Assembly: GCA_963973915.1 (NCBI GenBank)
Contig: CAXBBM010000004.1
Coordinates: 124,001 to 188,000 of the forward strand
DNA: 64,000 bases
Source: Polycyclovorans sp002706265
GTDB lineage: Bacteria > Pseudomonadota > Gammaproteobacteria > Nevskiales > Nevskiaceae
Direction of reading: 5' to 3'
Made by a program: the position numbers and the translations under genes. Under the pieces are notes generated by a model. That model saw only the letters and a list, made by a program, of their open reading frames with translations, made no database searches and was not told the DNA's origin. Each line of letters begins with the position of its first letter. Position 1 is the stretch's first letter. This document shows positions 42,885 through 51,763 of the stretch, in pieces.

Positions 42885-43775
42885 ATGAAAACGCTGGTTA
42901 CGGGTGGCACGGGTTTCATCGGTCAGGCGCTGCTGCCGGCGCTGCGCAACGCCGGATACACGGTGACGGTGCTGACCCGCAATGCGCGCCGCGCGCGGCT
43001 GCCGGAGGGCGTCACCGCCATCGAAAATCTCGATGAAATGGCCGCCCATCCCCCTCAGGCCGTGATCAATCTGGCAGGCGAAAACCTCGGCGCGCGGCGC
43101 TGGAACGCCCGCAGCAAAGCCACCTTCGTCGAAAGCCGCGTCAGCGTCACCGCACGACTGATTGACGCCTTCGCGCGCTGGCCATCACCCCCCGAGGTGC
43201 TGGTCAGCGGCTCGGCCATCGGCTGGTATGGTCCGCGCGCCGACGAGGCCCTTACCGAACAGAGTGCGGGCGGCAGCGGCTTTGCCGCCGAGCTGTGCGC
43301 GCAGTGGGAGTCGGTGGCGGCATCGGCGCAAACGCTGGGCGTGCGGGTCGCCTGCGTGCGCATCGGCATCGTGCTGGGCCTGCCCGGCGGCGCGCTGGGG
43401 CAGATGCTGCCGCCGTTCAGACTGGGCCTGGGCGGGCCGATGGGCACGGGCCAACAGTGGATGAGCTGGATTCACCGCGATGACCTGGTGGCGCTGATGC
43501 TGCGGTTGGTCAAGGACAACCACCTGCACGGGGCCTTCAACGGCACGGCGCCGCACCCGGTGCGCAACGCCGAGTTCAGCCGCCTGTTGGGCCGCACGCT
43601 GGGGCGCCCCGCCAGGCTGCCGATGCCCGGATTCGCAATGCGCCTGATCGTCGGCGAAATGGCCGACGAATTGCTGCTGCAGGGGCAGCGGGTCCTGCCC
43701 GAGCGGGCGCTGCACGCCGGGTTCCCGTTTCGGCACCCTGATCTCGAAGGCGCTCTGGCCGACCTGCTGGGTTGA
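42885..43775 (+). CDS. TIGR01777-family epimerase-like protein (YfcH type)
   Basis: Extended SDR of 296 residues with the NAD(P) motif TGGTGFIGQALLPAL at the N-terminus, VINLAGENLGARRWN near 58, SGSAIGWYGPRADE (active-site Tyr region) near 107, and the C-terminal FRLGLGGPMGTGQQWMSWIHRDDL. The family is widespread but its substrate is unknown. The ATG at 42885 with GAGAGAC upstream is preferred over an in-frame ATG at 42873. Confidence 0.9.
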   Translation: MKTLVTGGTGFIGQALLPALRNAGYTVTVLTRNARRARLPEGVTAIENLDEMAAHPPQAVINLAGENLGARRWNARSKATFVESRVSVTARLIDAFARWPSPPEVLVSGSAIGWYGPRADEALTEQSAGGSGFAAELCAQWESVAASAQTLGVRVACVRIGIVLGLPGGALGQMLPPFRLGLGGPMGTGQQWMSWIHRDDLVALMLRLVKDNHLHGAFNGTAPHPVRNAEFSRLLGRTLGRPARLPMPGFAMRLIVGEMADELLLQGQRVLPERALHAGFPFRHPDLEGALADLLG

Positions 43776-43837
43776 GGCGCCTCGGCGACACAACCCGGCT
43801 GCAGGGCGGCGCACCGTCATCCGGACCACGCGCGGGC

Positions 43838-45316
43838 CTACACCAGCAGCAAGGCCGCCAGGCCGAGAAAAATGAAGAACCCGCCGCTGTCGGTGAGAAA
43901 GGTCAGCATGATGCTGGAGCCCATCACCGGGTCACGCCCCAGGCGGAACAGGGTGAGCGGAATCAGCACGCCGGCGGTCGCCGCCACCCACAGGTTGAAC
44001 AGCACCGCCATGGCGATGACGCCTGACAAGGCGATGTTGCCGTAGAAGATCAGGGTGGCGATGCCCAGCACCGTGCCCCACAGCAGGCCATTGACCGAGG
44101 CCACGCTGAATTCCTTGATGAACATCTGCCGCAGTTGCGACGGCCGCACCTGATCGAGGGCCAGACCCCGAATCACCAGCGCCACCGTCTGGTTGCCGGT
44201 GTTGCCGCCGATGCTGGCCACGATGGGCATCAGCGCGGCCAGCGCCACCAGTTGCACGATCACGACCTCGAAGGCATCGATCACCCGCGAGGCGATGAAC
44301 GCCGTCAGCAGGTTCAGGGCCAGCCACGGGGCGCGGTTGCGCGCGCTGGCCATGACCGGCGCAAAGAGGTCTTCTTCCTGGCTCAGGCCGCGCTGGCGCA
44401 GGCTGTCGCTCTGCGCCTTCTCGTTCATTTCATCGACCACGGCATCGATGGTGATGCGCCCCACCACCTGGCGGTGCAGATTGAGGACCGGGGCCTCGAT
44501 GAGGTCGTACTTTTCGAAGGCATCGAGCGCCGATTCGGCTTCGTCGTCGGTGTAAAAGTAGTGGGGCTCGGAGTTCATCACCGCCACCACGTCGGCTTCG
44601 GGCTCGTTGAAGATCAGTTGCTGGAAGGCGATGACACCCTTCAGATGGCGCTCGCGGTCGATGACGATCACCTGATGGCAATCGCTGGGCACGTCGCTGC
44701 GGTTGCGGCGCAGCAGGCGCTGCACGGCCTCGACCGTGGTGTTTTCGCGAATGGTGATGAAATCAAGGTCCATCATCGCGCCCACCGTGCCTTCGGGGAA
44801 CGACAGCACGCTGCGCACTTCTTCCTGATCGCGCCGGTCGAGTTTGGCAATGACCTCTTGCGACAGGCCTTCGGGCAGGGGCTCGAGCAGATCGGCGATG
44901 TCGTCCGATTCGAGGTGGCGGATCGCGGACGCGATCTGGTCCGGCGACATGTCGAGCAGCAGGGTGCGCAGCACCGAACCACTCATTTCCAGCAGCACGG
45001 CGCCGCGATGTTCGGGCGACACCAGGTGCCAGGCCATGTCGCGCGCGTCCGGGGCCAGGCTTTCCAGCACGAACGCAACGTCGGCCGGGTGAAAGCCGGC
45101 AAGGCGCTGCGCCAGCTGCGCATTCTGCTGGCGCGTCAGCAGCTGGGCCGCAAGATCCTTGCTGGGCGATTCATCGTGGGCCAGCAGCTCGCGCTCGATC
45201 GCCTGTCGCGACAGCAGCTCGATGATCTCGTCGCGGGCATGTTCGAGATGGCGATGGTGGGCGCGGGGCGCCGACTCGCCAGACGTTGCTTCCGGGGTCT
45301 GTTCGAACTCGCTCAT
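43838..45316 (-). CDS. mgtE: Magnesium transporter MgtE
   Basis: Mg2+ channel of 492 residues. A cytosolic N-domain (about 40-160, with LLTRQQNAQLAQRLAGFHPADVAFVLESL in parts) and a CBS pair (about 165-290) precede five transmembrane segments (about 320-492) containing PIVASIGGNTGNQTVALVIRGL, the pore-lining signature. The ATG at 45316 fits the family; the frame upstream runs into the rpmG terminator. Confidence 0.94.
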   Translation of the reverse strand: MSEFEQTPEATSGESAPRAHHRHLEHARDEIIELLSRQAIERELLAHDESPSKDLAAQLLTRQQNAQLAQRLAGFHPADVAFVLESLAPDARDMAWHLVSPEHRGAVLLEMSGSVLRTLLLDMSPDQIASAIRHLESDDIADLLEPLPEGLSQEVIAKLDRRDQEEVRSVLSFPEGTVGAMMDLDFITIRENTTVEAVQRLLRRNRSDVPSDCHQVIVIDRERHLKGVIAFQQLIFNEPEADVVAVMNSEPHYFYTDDEAESALDAFEKYDLIEAPVLNLHRQVVGRITIDAVVDEMNEKAQSDSLRQRGLSQEEDLFAPVMASARNRAPWLALNLLTAFIASRVIDAFEVVIVQLVALAALMPIVASIGGNTGNQTVALVIRGLALDQVRPSQLRQMFIKEFSVASVNGLLWGTVLGIATLIFYGNIALSGVIAMAVLFNLWVAATAGVLIPLTLFRLGRDPVMGSSIMLTFLTDSGGFFIFLGLAALLLV

Positions 45317-45333
45317 ACCCAACTCCCGACAAC

Positions 45334-45360
45334 AAAAAAACCCGCGACAAGCGCGGGCTT
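45334..45360 (-). terminator. Rho-independent terminator of rpmB-rpmG
   Basis: Read on the minus strand, CCCGCG and CGCGGG close a five-base loop and are followed by seven T residues. It lies 68 bases past the rpmG stop, and the mgtE start follows directly. Confidence 0.9.
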
Positions 45361-45427
45361 TGATGATTGGGCACATCGCCTCGCGATGGCCCGTCGATGC
45401 GCCTTGAGCGGCGCGCCGATCAGCGCC

Positions 45428-45601
45428 TTACTTGATCTTGCCTTCTTTGAACATCACGTGTTTGCGCACCACCGGGTCGTACTTCATGAACTCGAACTTG
45501 TCCGGCGTGTTCTTCTTGTTCTTGGTGGTGGTGTAGAAATAACCCGTGCCTTCTGTCGAGATCAGGCGGATTTTTTCGCGGTCTTTCTTGGTCTTTGCCA
45601 T
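45428..45601 (-). CDS. rpmG: 50S ribosomal protein L33
   Basis: Ribosomal protein of 57 residues: MAKTKKDREKIRLISTEGTG, then YFYTTTKNKKNTPDKFEFMK and a C-terminal KYDPVVRKHVMFKEGKIK. It is the cysteine-free form with no zinc ribbon, as in most proteobacteria. It follows rpmB by three bases. Confidence 0.97.
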   Translation of the reverse strand: MAKTKKDREKIRLISTEGTGYFYTTTKNKKNTPDKFEFMKYDPVVRKHVMFKEGKIK

Positions 45602-45604
45602 GGC

Positions 45605-45838
45605 TTACACCTCGCCTCGTTTCTTGAGTTCGGCGTAGACGGCCTCGAACCCTTTCTTGTCGATCGTCCGCATGCCGTTGGCCGACACGCGCAGCGACAC
45701 GAAACGCTTCTGGGATTCCAGCCAAAAGCGGTGCGTATGCAGGTTCGGCTCGAACCGGCGACGGCGCTTGGCATTGGAGTGACTGATTGTGTTACCGGAG
45801 ATCGGGCGCTTGCCGGTCACCTGACAGACTTTTGACAT
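45605..45838 (-). CDS. rpmB: 50S ribosomal protein L28
   Basis: Ribosomal protein of 77 residues beginning MSKVCQVTGKRPISGNTISH, with the basic NAKRRRRFEPNLHTHRFWLE and FVSLRVSANGMRTIDKKG. The ATG at 45838 follows GGCGG-type sequence; the upstream frame is not conserved. A sigma-70-like promoter lies about 95 bases upstream. Confidence 0.97.
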   Translation of the reverse strand: MSKVCQVTGKRPISGNTISHSNAKRRRRFEPNLHTHRFWLESQKRFVSLRVSANGMRTIDKKGFEAVYAELKKRGEV

Positions 45839-45932
45839 GGAAAAACCGCCTCGGGAATCGTCTTTTAAAGCTGCTTGTGATGCGCGATAAACGCCCACGT
45901 CTCACCGGGCAGCCTGTCGCAAAGGGCGCGCT

Positions 45933-45961
45933 TTATAACAGGGGAACCGCCTTGAGTGCAA
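45933..45961 (-). promoter_or_regulatory. rpmB-rpmG promoter
   Basis: On the minus strand TTGCAC (45956-45961), a 17-base spacer and TTATAA (45933-45938) form a good sigma-70 promoter. It starts immediately downstream of the radC stop, giving the ribosomal pair its own transcription. Confidence 0.7.
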
Positions 45962-45972
45962 GCGCGAGGCGC

Positions 45973-46647
45973 TCAGATAAGCCCGGCTCGGGCAAAGCTG
46001 TAGGGCGTTCCGTCGCCAATCACCAGATGATCAAGCACCCGCACGTCAATCAGCTTCAGGGCTTCGCTGAGGCGCGAGGTCAGGTGCCGGTCGGCCGCGC
46101 TGGGTTCGGCCACGCCGCTGGGATGATTGTGCGCAAGGATCACGGCCGCCGCATTGTGCTTGAGCACGCGCTTGACCACCTCGCGCGGATGCACCGTGGC
46201 CGCGTTGATCGTGCCCTGGCTGATCGGCTCGAAGGCCAGCACCCGGTGGCGGCTGTCGAGCAGCAACAGCGCGAAAATCTCGTGTTCGGCGTCGCGCAGT
46301 TGCGCCTGCAGATAGGCCGCAACCGCCTCGGGGCTGTCCATGGCGGTGCCCACCTTCAAGGATTCGGCCATGTGGCGGCGCGCCATTTCCAGCACCGCCT
46401 GCAGCTGCGCGAACTTGGCCTGGCCCAGACCCTTTTCGGCGCAGAAGCCGGACTGGTCTGCCGTGAGCAGCGCGCGCAGCCCGCCAAAGCGCTGCAACAG
46501 GTGGCGCGCAAGGTCCACGGCACTCATGCCGGTCACGCCGGTGCGCAGAAAGATGGCCAGCAGTTCGGCATCAGAGAGGGCGCCCGGGCCGTGCGCCAGC
46601 AGGCGTTCTCGCGGACGCTCGTCGGCGGGCCAGTCGGTGATCGCCAT
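45973..46647 (-). CDS. radC: RadC family JAMM/MPN protein
   Basis: Protein of 224 residues beginning ITDWPADERPRERLLAHGPGALSDAELLAIFLRTG (in parts), a UvrC-like helix-hairpin region, followed by the JAMM metal motif VILAHNHPSGVAEPSAADRH (near 172-190). The metalloprotease-like signature is intact, although the cellular role of RadC is uncertain. AAGGAG eight bases upstream fixes the ATG at 46647. It is divergent from coaBC with 40 bases between. Confidence 0.95.
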   Translation of the reverse strand: MAITDWPADERPRERLLAHGPGALSDAELLAIFLRTGVTGMSAVDLARHLLQRFGGLRALLTADQSGFCAEKGLGQAKFAQLQAVLEMARRHMAESLKVGTAMDSPEAVAAYLQAQLRDAEHEIFALLLLDSRHRVLAFEPISQGTINAATVHPREVVKRVLKHNAAAVILAHNHPSGVAEPSAADRHLTSRLSEALKLIDVRVLDHLVIGDGTPYSFARAGLI

Positions 46648-46687
46648 GCGGTACTCCTTTGAGCGTGCCGGTCGATAGAATGCCGCA

Positions 46688-47926
46688 ATGTCATCACCCT
46701 CCACCACTTCCCTGCCCCTGTCCGGACGCCGCATCCTGCTGGGCGTGACCGGCGGCATCGCGGCCTACAAGGCCGCCGAGTTGTTGCGCCGGCTGCAGGA
46801 CGCGGGCGCCGAGGTGCGGGTGGTGATGACCCGGCATGCCGCCGAATTCGTGACGCCCATGACCTTTCAGGCACTGTCGGGTCATCCGGTGCGCGACACG
46901 CTGTTCGACCCCGCGCACGAAGCGGCAATGGGGCATATCGAGCTGGCGCGCTGGCCCGACCTGATTCTGGTTGCCCCGTGCTCGGCCAACACCCTGGCCA
47001 AGGCCGCCCTGGGGCTGGCCGACAACCTGCTGTCGACCCTGCTGGTCGCCACCGACAAACCGCTGATGATCGCGCCCGCGATGAACCGTCTGATGTGGGC
47101 GCACCCCGCAACGCAGGCGCATGCGGCCACCCTGACCAAGCGCGGCGTCACCCTGGTGGGGCCGGGCGACGGCGCCCAGGCCTGCGGCGAGATCGGCGCC
47201 GGACGCATGAGCGAACCCGCGACCGTTCGTGATGCGGTGATCGCGCTGCTGTCGGCGCCGACTTCGCGGCCCCTGGCCGGCACCAAGGCGGTCATCACCG
47301 CCGGGCCGACGCGCGAGGCCATCGACCCGGTGCGCTTCATCACCAACCGTTCGTCCGGCAAGCAGGGCTACGCCGTGGCCACTGCGCTGCGCGACCTGGG
47401 CGCCGATGTGACCCTGATCAGCGGCCCGGTCGCGCTGCCCGCGCCGGCAGGCGTGACCCGCGTTGAGGTGGAAACCGCCGAACAGATGCTGGCCGCGACC
47501 CTGCAGAGCGCCGCCGGCGCCGACCTGCTGGTCGCGGCAGCGGCGGTGGCCGATTACCGGATGACCGATGTCGCCGCGCACAAGATCAAGAAACATTCCG
47601 ACACGCTGAGCCTTGCGCTGCAGCGCAACCCCGACATCCTCGCGACCGTGCGCGCCGCGCAACCGGGCCTGTTCATGGTGGGCTTCGCCGCCGAAACCGA
47701 GCGGCTGGCCGAGCACGCGCGCGACAAGCTCGCCCGCAAGCACCTGAACCTGATCGCCGCCAACCAGGTCGGTGCGGGTCTGGCCTTCGATGTCGACACC
47801 AACGCCTTGCAGGTGTTCTGGGCAGACGGCCAGCAGGCCATTGCGCAGGGCAGCAAACAGGCGGTCGCCCAACAGCTCGCCGAGCTGATCGCCCATCACT
47901 ACCTGAAGGCCACGCCCGCCGCATGA
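46688..47926 (+). CDS. coaBC: Bifunctional phosphopantothenoylcysteine decarboxylase / phosphopantothenate-cysteine ligase
   Basis: Two steps of coenzyme A synthesis in one 412-residue chain. The CoaC flavoprotein half has LGVTGGIAAYKAAELLRRL (near 19) and APAMNRLMWAHPATQ (near 130), with the substrate-clamp CGEIGAGRMSEP near 170. The CoaB half starts AVITAGPTREAIDPVRFITN (near 200) and has RSSGKQGYAVA and LVAAAAVADYR. The stop overlaps dut by ATGA. Confidence 0.97.
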   Translation: MSSPSTTSLPLSGRRILLGVTGGIAAYKAAELLRRLQDAGAEVRVVMTRHAAEFVTPMTFQALSGHPVRDTLFDPAHEAAMGHIELARWPDLILVAPCSANTLAKAALGLADNLLSTLLVATDKPLMIAPAMNRLMWAHPATQAHAATLTKRGVTLVGPGDGAQACGEIGAGRMSEPATVRDAVIALLSAPTSRPLAGTKAVITAGPTREAIDPVRFITNRSSGKQGYAVATALRDLGADVTLISGPVALPAPAGVTRVEVETAEQMLAATLQSAAGADLLVAAAAVADYRMTDVAAHKIKKHSDTLSLALQRNPDILATVRAAQPGLFMVGFAAETERLAEHARDKLARKHLNLIAANQVGAGLAFDVDTNALQVFWADGQQAIAQGSKQAVAQQLAELIAHHYLKATPAA

Positions 47927-48369
47927 CCGCCATCCAAATCAAGGTGCTGGACCCCCGCGCCGAGGTGCCCGCCTACGCCACCACCGGCAGTGCCGGGCTG
48001 GACCTGCGCGCCATGCTCGACGCGCCGCTGCGCCTCGCGCCAGGTCAGACCGAGATGATCAAGACCGGCCTGTCGGTCTACATCGGTGACGCCGGACTGG
48101 CGGCCGTGATTCTGCCGCGCTCGGGTTTGGGGCATAAGCACGGCATCGTGCTCGGCAATCTGGTGGGCCTGATCGACTCCGACTATCAGGGCGAGTTGAT
48201 GTTGAGCTGCTGGAATCGCAGCCAGACCGCCTTTGACCTCAATCCCCTTGAACGCATGGCGCAGCTGGTGTTCGTGCCGGTGGTGCGCCCCGATCTGCAG
48301 GTGGTCAGCGAATTCACCGCCGCCTCGGCGCGCGGTGTGGGCGGCTTCGGCTCAACCGGCCGCAACTAG
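47923..48369 (+). CDS. dut: dUTP diphosphatase
   Basis: Hydrolyses dUTP to dUMP, 148 residues. The five trimeric dUTPase motifs are visible: TTGSAGLDLRAM, PRSGLGHKHGIVLGN, GLIDSDYQGELMLS, ERMAQLVFVPV and the C-terminal RGVGGFGSTGR that closes over substrate. Coupled to coaBC by ATGA. Confidence 0.97.
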   Translation: MTAIQIKVLDPRAEVPAYATTGSAGLDLRAMLDAPLRLAPGQTEMIKTGLSVYIGDAGLAAVILPRSGLGHKHGIVLGNLVGLIDSDYQGELMLSCWNRSQTAFDLNPLERMAQLVFVPVVRPDLQVVSEFTAASARGVGGFGSTGRN

Positions 48370-48389
48370 AGACAGAAGAGACTGGCCCG

Positions 48390-49256
<867 letters not shown>

Positions 49257-49260
49257 TGGC

Positions 49261-49551
49261 GTGGCGGCGCCGGTCAAGCCCTGCGCCCTGTGTGCCCGCA
49301 CCCTGGCGCTGCAGTTTCATCATCTGATCCCGCGGCGCAACCATCGGCGCACGGCCTACCAGCGGCGATTCTCGCTGGAGGAGATGCGTACGCGCGGCGT
49401 CTGGGTCTGTCGTGACTGTCATCGCGCCATCCATCGCTTTTTTGATGAAGGTCAATTGGGGCTTGCGCTCAATACACTCGAAGCGCTCGCGGCGACGCCG
49501 GAGCTGCAGCGTCATGTCGAGTGGGCGCGGCGGCAGCGGCGTGTGAGTTAG
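49261..49551 (+). CDS. Small HNH-type zinc protein
   Basis: Protein of 96 residues with a likely zinc-binding HNH arrangement: PCALCARTLALQFHHLIPRRNHRR followed by GVWVCRDCHRAIHRFFDEGQL (quoted in pieces CALC, FHHLIPR, CRDC, HRAIH). Two CxxC pairs and the HH/H residues fit an HNH nuclease fold with ββα-metal motif. The GTG at 49261 is four bases after the argB stop. I do not recognise a characterised family; a structure-selective nuclease or a nucleic-acid binder are both possible. Confidence 0.75.
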   Translation: MAAPVKPCALCARTLALQFHHLIPRRNHRRTAYQRRFSLEEMRTRGVWVCRDCHRAIHRFFDEGQLGLALNTLEALAATPELQRHVEWARRQRRVS

Positions 49552-49589
49552 CGCATTTGTCGCGCTTGGGCTTGGCGCTTAGGGGGGTT

Positions 49590-49676
49590 CAATACCCTCT
49601 TGACGCCCCTGAACGTTGCCGGTCGGGGTTCAATCCGGCGCCCGGTGGGTGGGTTTCAACACCCTCACCGCTGCTT
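49590..49676. repeat. Three imperfect GGGTTCAA-type repeats
   Basis: GGGGTTCAATACCCTC, GGGGTTCAATCCGGCG and GGGTTTCAACACCCTCACCGC follow each other at irregular spacing just before the inverted-repeat element. They do not have CRISPR-like periodicity. Confidence 0.55.
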
Positions 49677-49681
49677 TGATC

Positions 49682-50151
49682 GTTCAGCTGGCCGGGACTG
49701 CTCCCGGCGGGGCAGTTTCTTTCTTTGTTCCGGCAAAGAAAGAAACCAAAGAAAGCCGTCCCAACTGCCGAGCCCCGCTGCGCGGGGTGCCCTGCGCTTC
49801 TCGCAGCGGAGGGGCCTCACGGAACTCGCTGCGCTCAAACAGCCGTGAGGCTTTTCCCTCCACTGCTGCGATGCTCGGCCCGGCAGAAGGGGGAGGAACT
49901 GCGAAAAGCCAAAAGCTGCCACCGCCTTTGACGTTCTCCCCCGTCGGCTCCGGCCGAGCATCGGAGTAAGGGGCGACAAGGCTTGCGCGTGTCTGAGCGA
50001 AGCGAGTTTGCGCAAGCCCGCCTCTTACGAGAAGCGCAGGGGACTTTTGGGCCTGTGGCCCAAAAGCCGGAACGTGGGGTGGCTCTTTTGCTTACTTTTC
50101 TGGCAGTAGAAAAGTGAGTGCCCCGCCGGGGGCAGTACCGGCCAGCTGAAC
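49682..50151. repeat. 470 bp non-coding element with 33 bp terminal inverted repeats
   Basis: The ends 49682-49714 and 50119-50151 are inverted repeats matching at 31 of 33 positions (outer GTTCAGCTGGCCGG). Inside lie nested dyads: a perfect 13-pair stem (49715-49727/49734-49746, GTTTCTTTCTTTG arms), ACTTTTCT/AGAAAAGT near the right end, CCCTGCGCTTCTCG/CGAGAAGCGCAGGG, GATGCTCGGCC/GGCCGAGCATC, CTCACGG/CCGTGAG and CTTTTGGGCC/GGCCCAAAAG. No transposase or credible gene is present. It resembles a MITE or a structured repeat family seen in some beta- and gammaproteobacteria. From 50152 to 50308 I see nothing further. Confidence 0.85.
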
Positions 50152-50308
50152 CTTCACAACGAGTGATGAAGGCGTTGCAACCCACCGCAATTAAGTCGAG
50201 GCGACATTCAGGCGCAAGGCTGGCCGGCGGGCCGGTCCGTCAAGGCAGCAATGAGGGCTTTGCAGCGGGCAAAAAGCATTCACAGCGCGCCATGGCCAGG
50301 GTCGGGAT

Positions 50309-51058
50309 TCAACTCATCTTGGCAATCACCGACAACGGCGCCCAACGCACAATCGCCGCCAGCGCCGCCCACGGCCAGCGCGGCACGTTGGCGGTGGCCG
50401 GCTCGCGCTCAATGGCAGCGACCAGGGCGCGGCAGCCCGCATCGGTGTCGATCACGAACGGTCGGCTTTTCACGTGGCGGTTGATATCGCTGTCGATGTA
50501 GCCGGGGTAGATCGTGGAAACCTTGATCGGGCTGTTGATCAGCTCGGCACGGATGCCTTCGGCTAAATTGGCCACGGCGGCCTTGGTGGCGGCATAGGTG
50601 GTCATGGCGCGCGGAAAGCCTCGGTAGGCGCTGAACGACGAGATCATCACCAGATGCCCGGCCTTGCGAGCCCGAAACAGCTCCAGCGCGGCTTCGCACT
50701 GCGCCAATGCGGCCACGAAGTTGGTCATCGCGGTTTGGCGGTTGGCCTCGAAATGGCCGGTGCCCAGACCCGCGCCCTTGCCCATGCCGGCGTTGACGAT
50801 GACGCGGTCCAGCCCGCCCAGCGTGGCGTCAAAATCCTTGAACACGGCGAACACGGCGTCGTGGTCGTTGACGTCCAGCGCGCGAACTTCCACGCGAATG
50901 CCGGGGTGCTTGGCCAGCAGCTCGGTTCGCAGCGCTTCCAGTGCGTCGGTGCGCCGGGCGCACAGCGCCAGATTGCGGCCCTGCGCCGCGAACAGGCGCG
51001 CCATGCCTTCACCGAGGCCGGAGCTGGCGCCGGTGATGAGAATATTTTGACGGGTCAT
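50309..51058 (-). CDS. Short-chain dehydrogenase/reductase
   Basis: NAD(P)-dependent SDR of 249 residues. The cofactor motif is ILITGASSGLGEGMARLF (near 5-22), NAG is in RVIVNAGMGKG (near 90), and the catalytic Ser/Tyr/Lys are in HLVMISSFSAYRG and TTYAATKAAVANLAEG (Tyr near 155). The C-terminus (about 222-245) is hydrophobic. It is the last gene of the APH/ACAD operon, six bases after the phosphatase gene, and could oxidise or reduce a hydroxyacyl intermediate. Confidence 0.9.
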   Translation of the reverse strand: MTRQNILITGASSGLGEGMARLFAAQGRNLALCARRTDALEALRTELLAKHPGIRVEVRALDVNDHDAVFAVFKDFDATLGGLDRVIVNAGMGKGAGLGTGHFEANRQTAMTNFVAALAQCEAALELFRARKAGHLVMISSFSAYRGFPRAMTTYAATKAAVANLAEGIRAELINSPIKVSTIYPGYIDSDINRHVKSRPFVIDTDAGCRALVAAIEREPATANVPRWPWAALAAIVRWAPLSVIAKMS

Positions 51059-51064
51059 GACGGC

Positions 51065-51763
51065 TTACCGGTACGTGATGAGGTGGGCGTTGTTGTCGCC
51101 CTCGAAATGCACGTGCTCGTTCAGGCTGGACAGGTGCTGGCGGCCGGTCTGCGCGCTGTAGATCACCTTGGTGACGGCGGCGTTGGCCATGGTCCACTGC
51201 AGTTTCAGGGTGGCCTCGTCCGACAGGCCCAACAGCCGTTGACAGATGCAGGTGATCACGCCGCCCGAGGTGAACACCAGCACGGTTTTCGAGGGCCCGC
51301 AGGCGGCGATGGTCTGGGCCAGTGCCTCGGTGCAGCGGGCCTGGAAAGTGGGCCAGGTCTCGCCATAATCCGCATCATGCTTGCCGGACATCCAGCGCGA
51401 CATGGCCTCGGTGAGCATGCTCTGAAAGGCGCGGCGCGGATTCAGGGTTTTGGCCAGATCGGCCTTCATCAGCAGCTTGTTGGCATACATCGGGCGCAGC
51501 TTGACGATGATGTCCTCGTGGTCGTACTCGTTGTAGCCCTCGTCGATCTGTTGCACGCACAGCGAATCCATGGCGCCCAGCACGCCATCGGCGGTCTGCT
51601 CGTGGCGCAGCATCGAGCCCCGGAACACGGCGTCTGGACGGAGGCGGTGCCGCAGCGCCGTGCCCAGCACCTGCGCCTGCTCCAGGCCGGTGTCCGACAA
51701 CTGGTCGTAGTGGGTTTTGCCGAAGCTGGCCTGGCCGTGCCGGATCAGATAAACCGCGCCCAT
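51065..51763 (-). CDS. Histidine phosphatase family protein
   Basis: Phosphoglycerate-mutase-like phosphatase of 232 residues. The phospho-accepting His is in VYLIRHGQASFG (near 9), the conserved Arg in FRGSMLRHEQTAD, and the second His-equivalent region near VLVFTSGGVITCICQRLLG, where the usual His is replaced by a Ser-Gly-Gly segment (TSGG instead of SHGG). That change could reduce or alter catalysis. The start ATG overlaps the end of the kinase gene. Confidence 0.85.
   Translation of the reverse strand: MGAVYLIRHGQASFGKTHYDQLSDTGLEQAQVLGTALRHRLRPDAVFRGSMLRHEQTADGVLGAMDSLCVQQIDEGYNEYDHEDIIVKLRPMYANKLLMKADLAKTLNPRRAFQSMLTEAMSRWMSGKHDADYGETWPTFQARCTEALAQTIAACGPSKTVLVFTSGGVITCICQRLLGLSDEATLKLQWTMANAAVTKVIYSAQTGRQHLSSLNEHVHFEGDNNAHLITYR

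Noticed and set aside
49682..50151. Inverted-repeat element considered as an insertion sequence
   Set aside because: At 470 bp with no transposase-like frame it cannot be autonomous, and I could not find flanking target duplications. It is reported as a repeat element instead.
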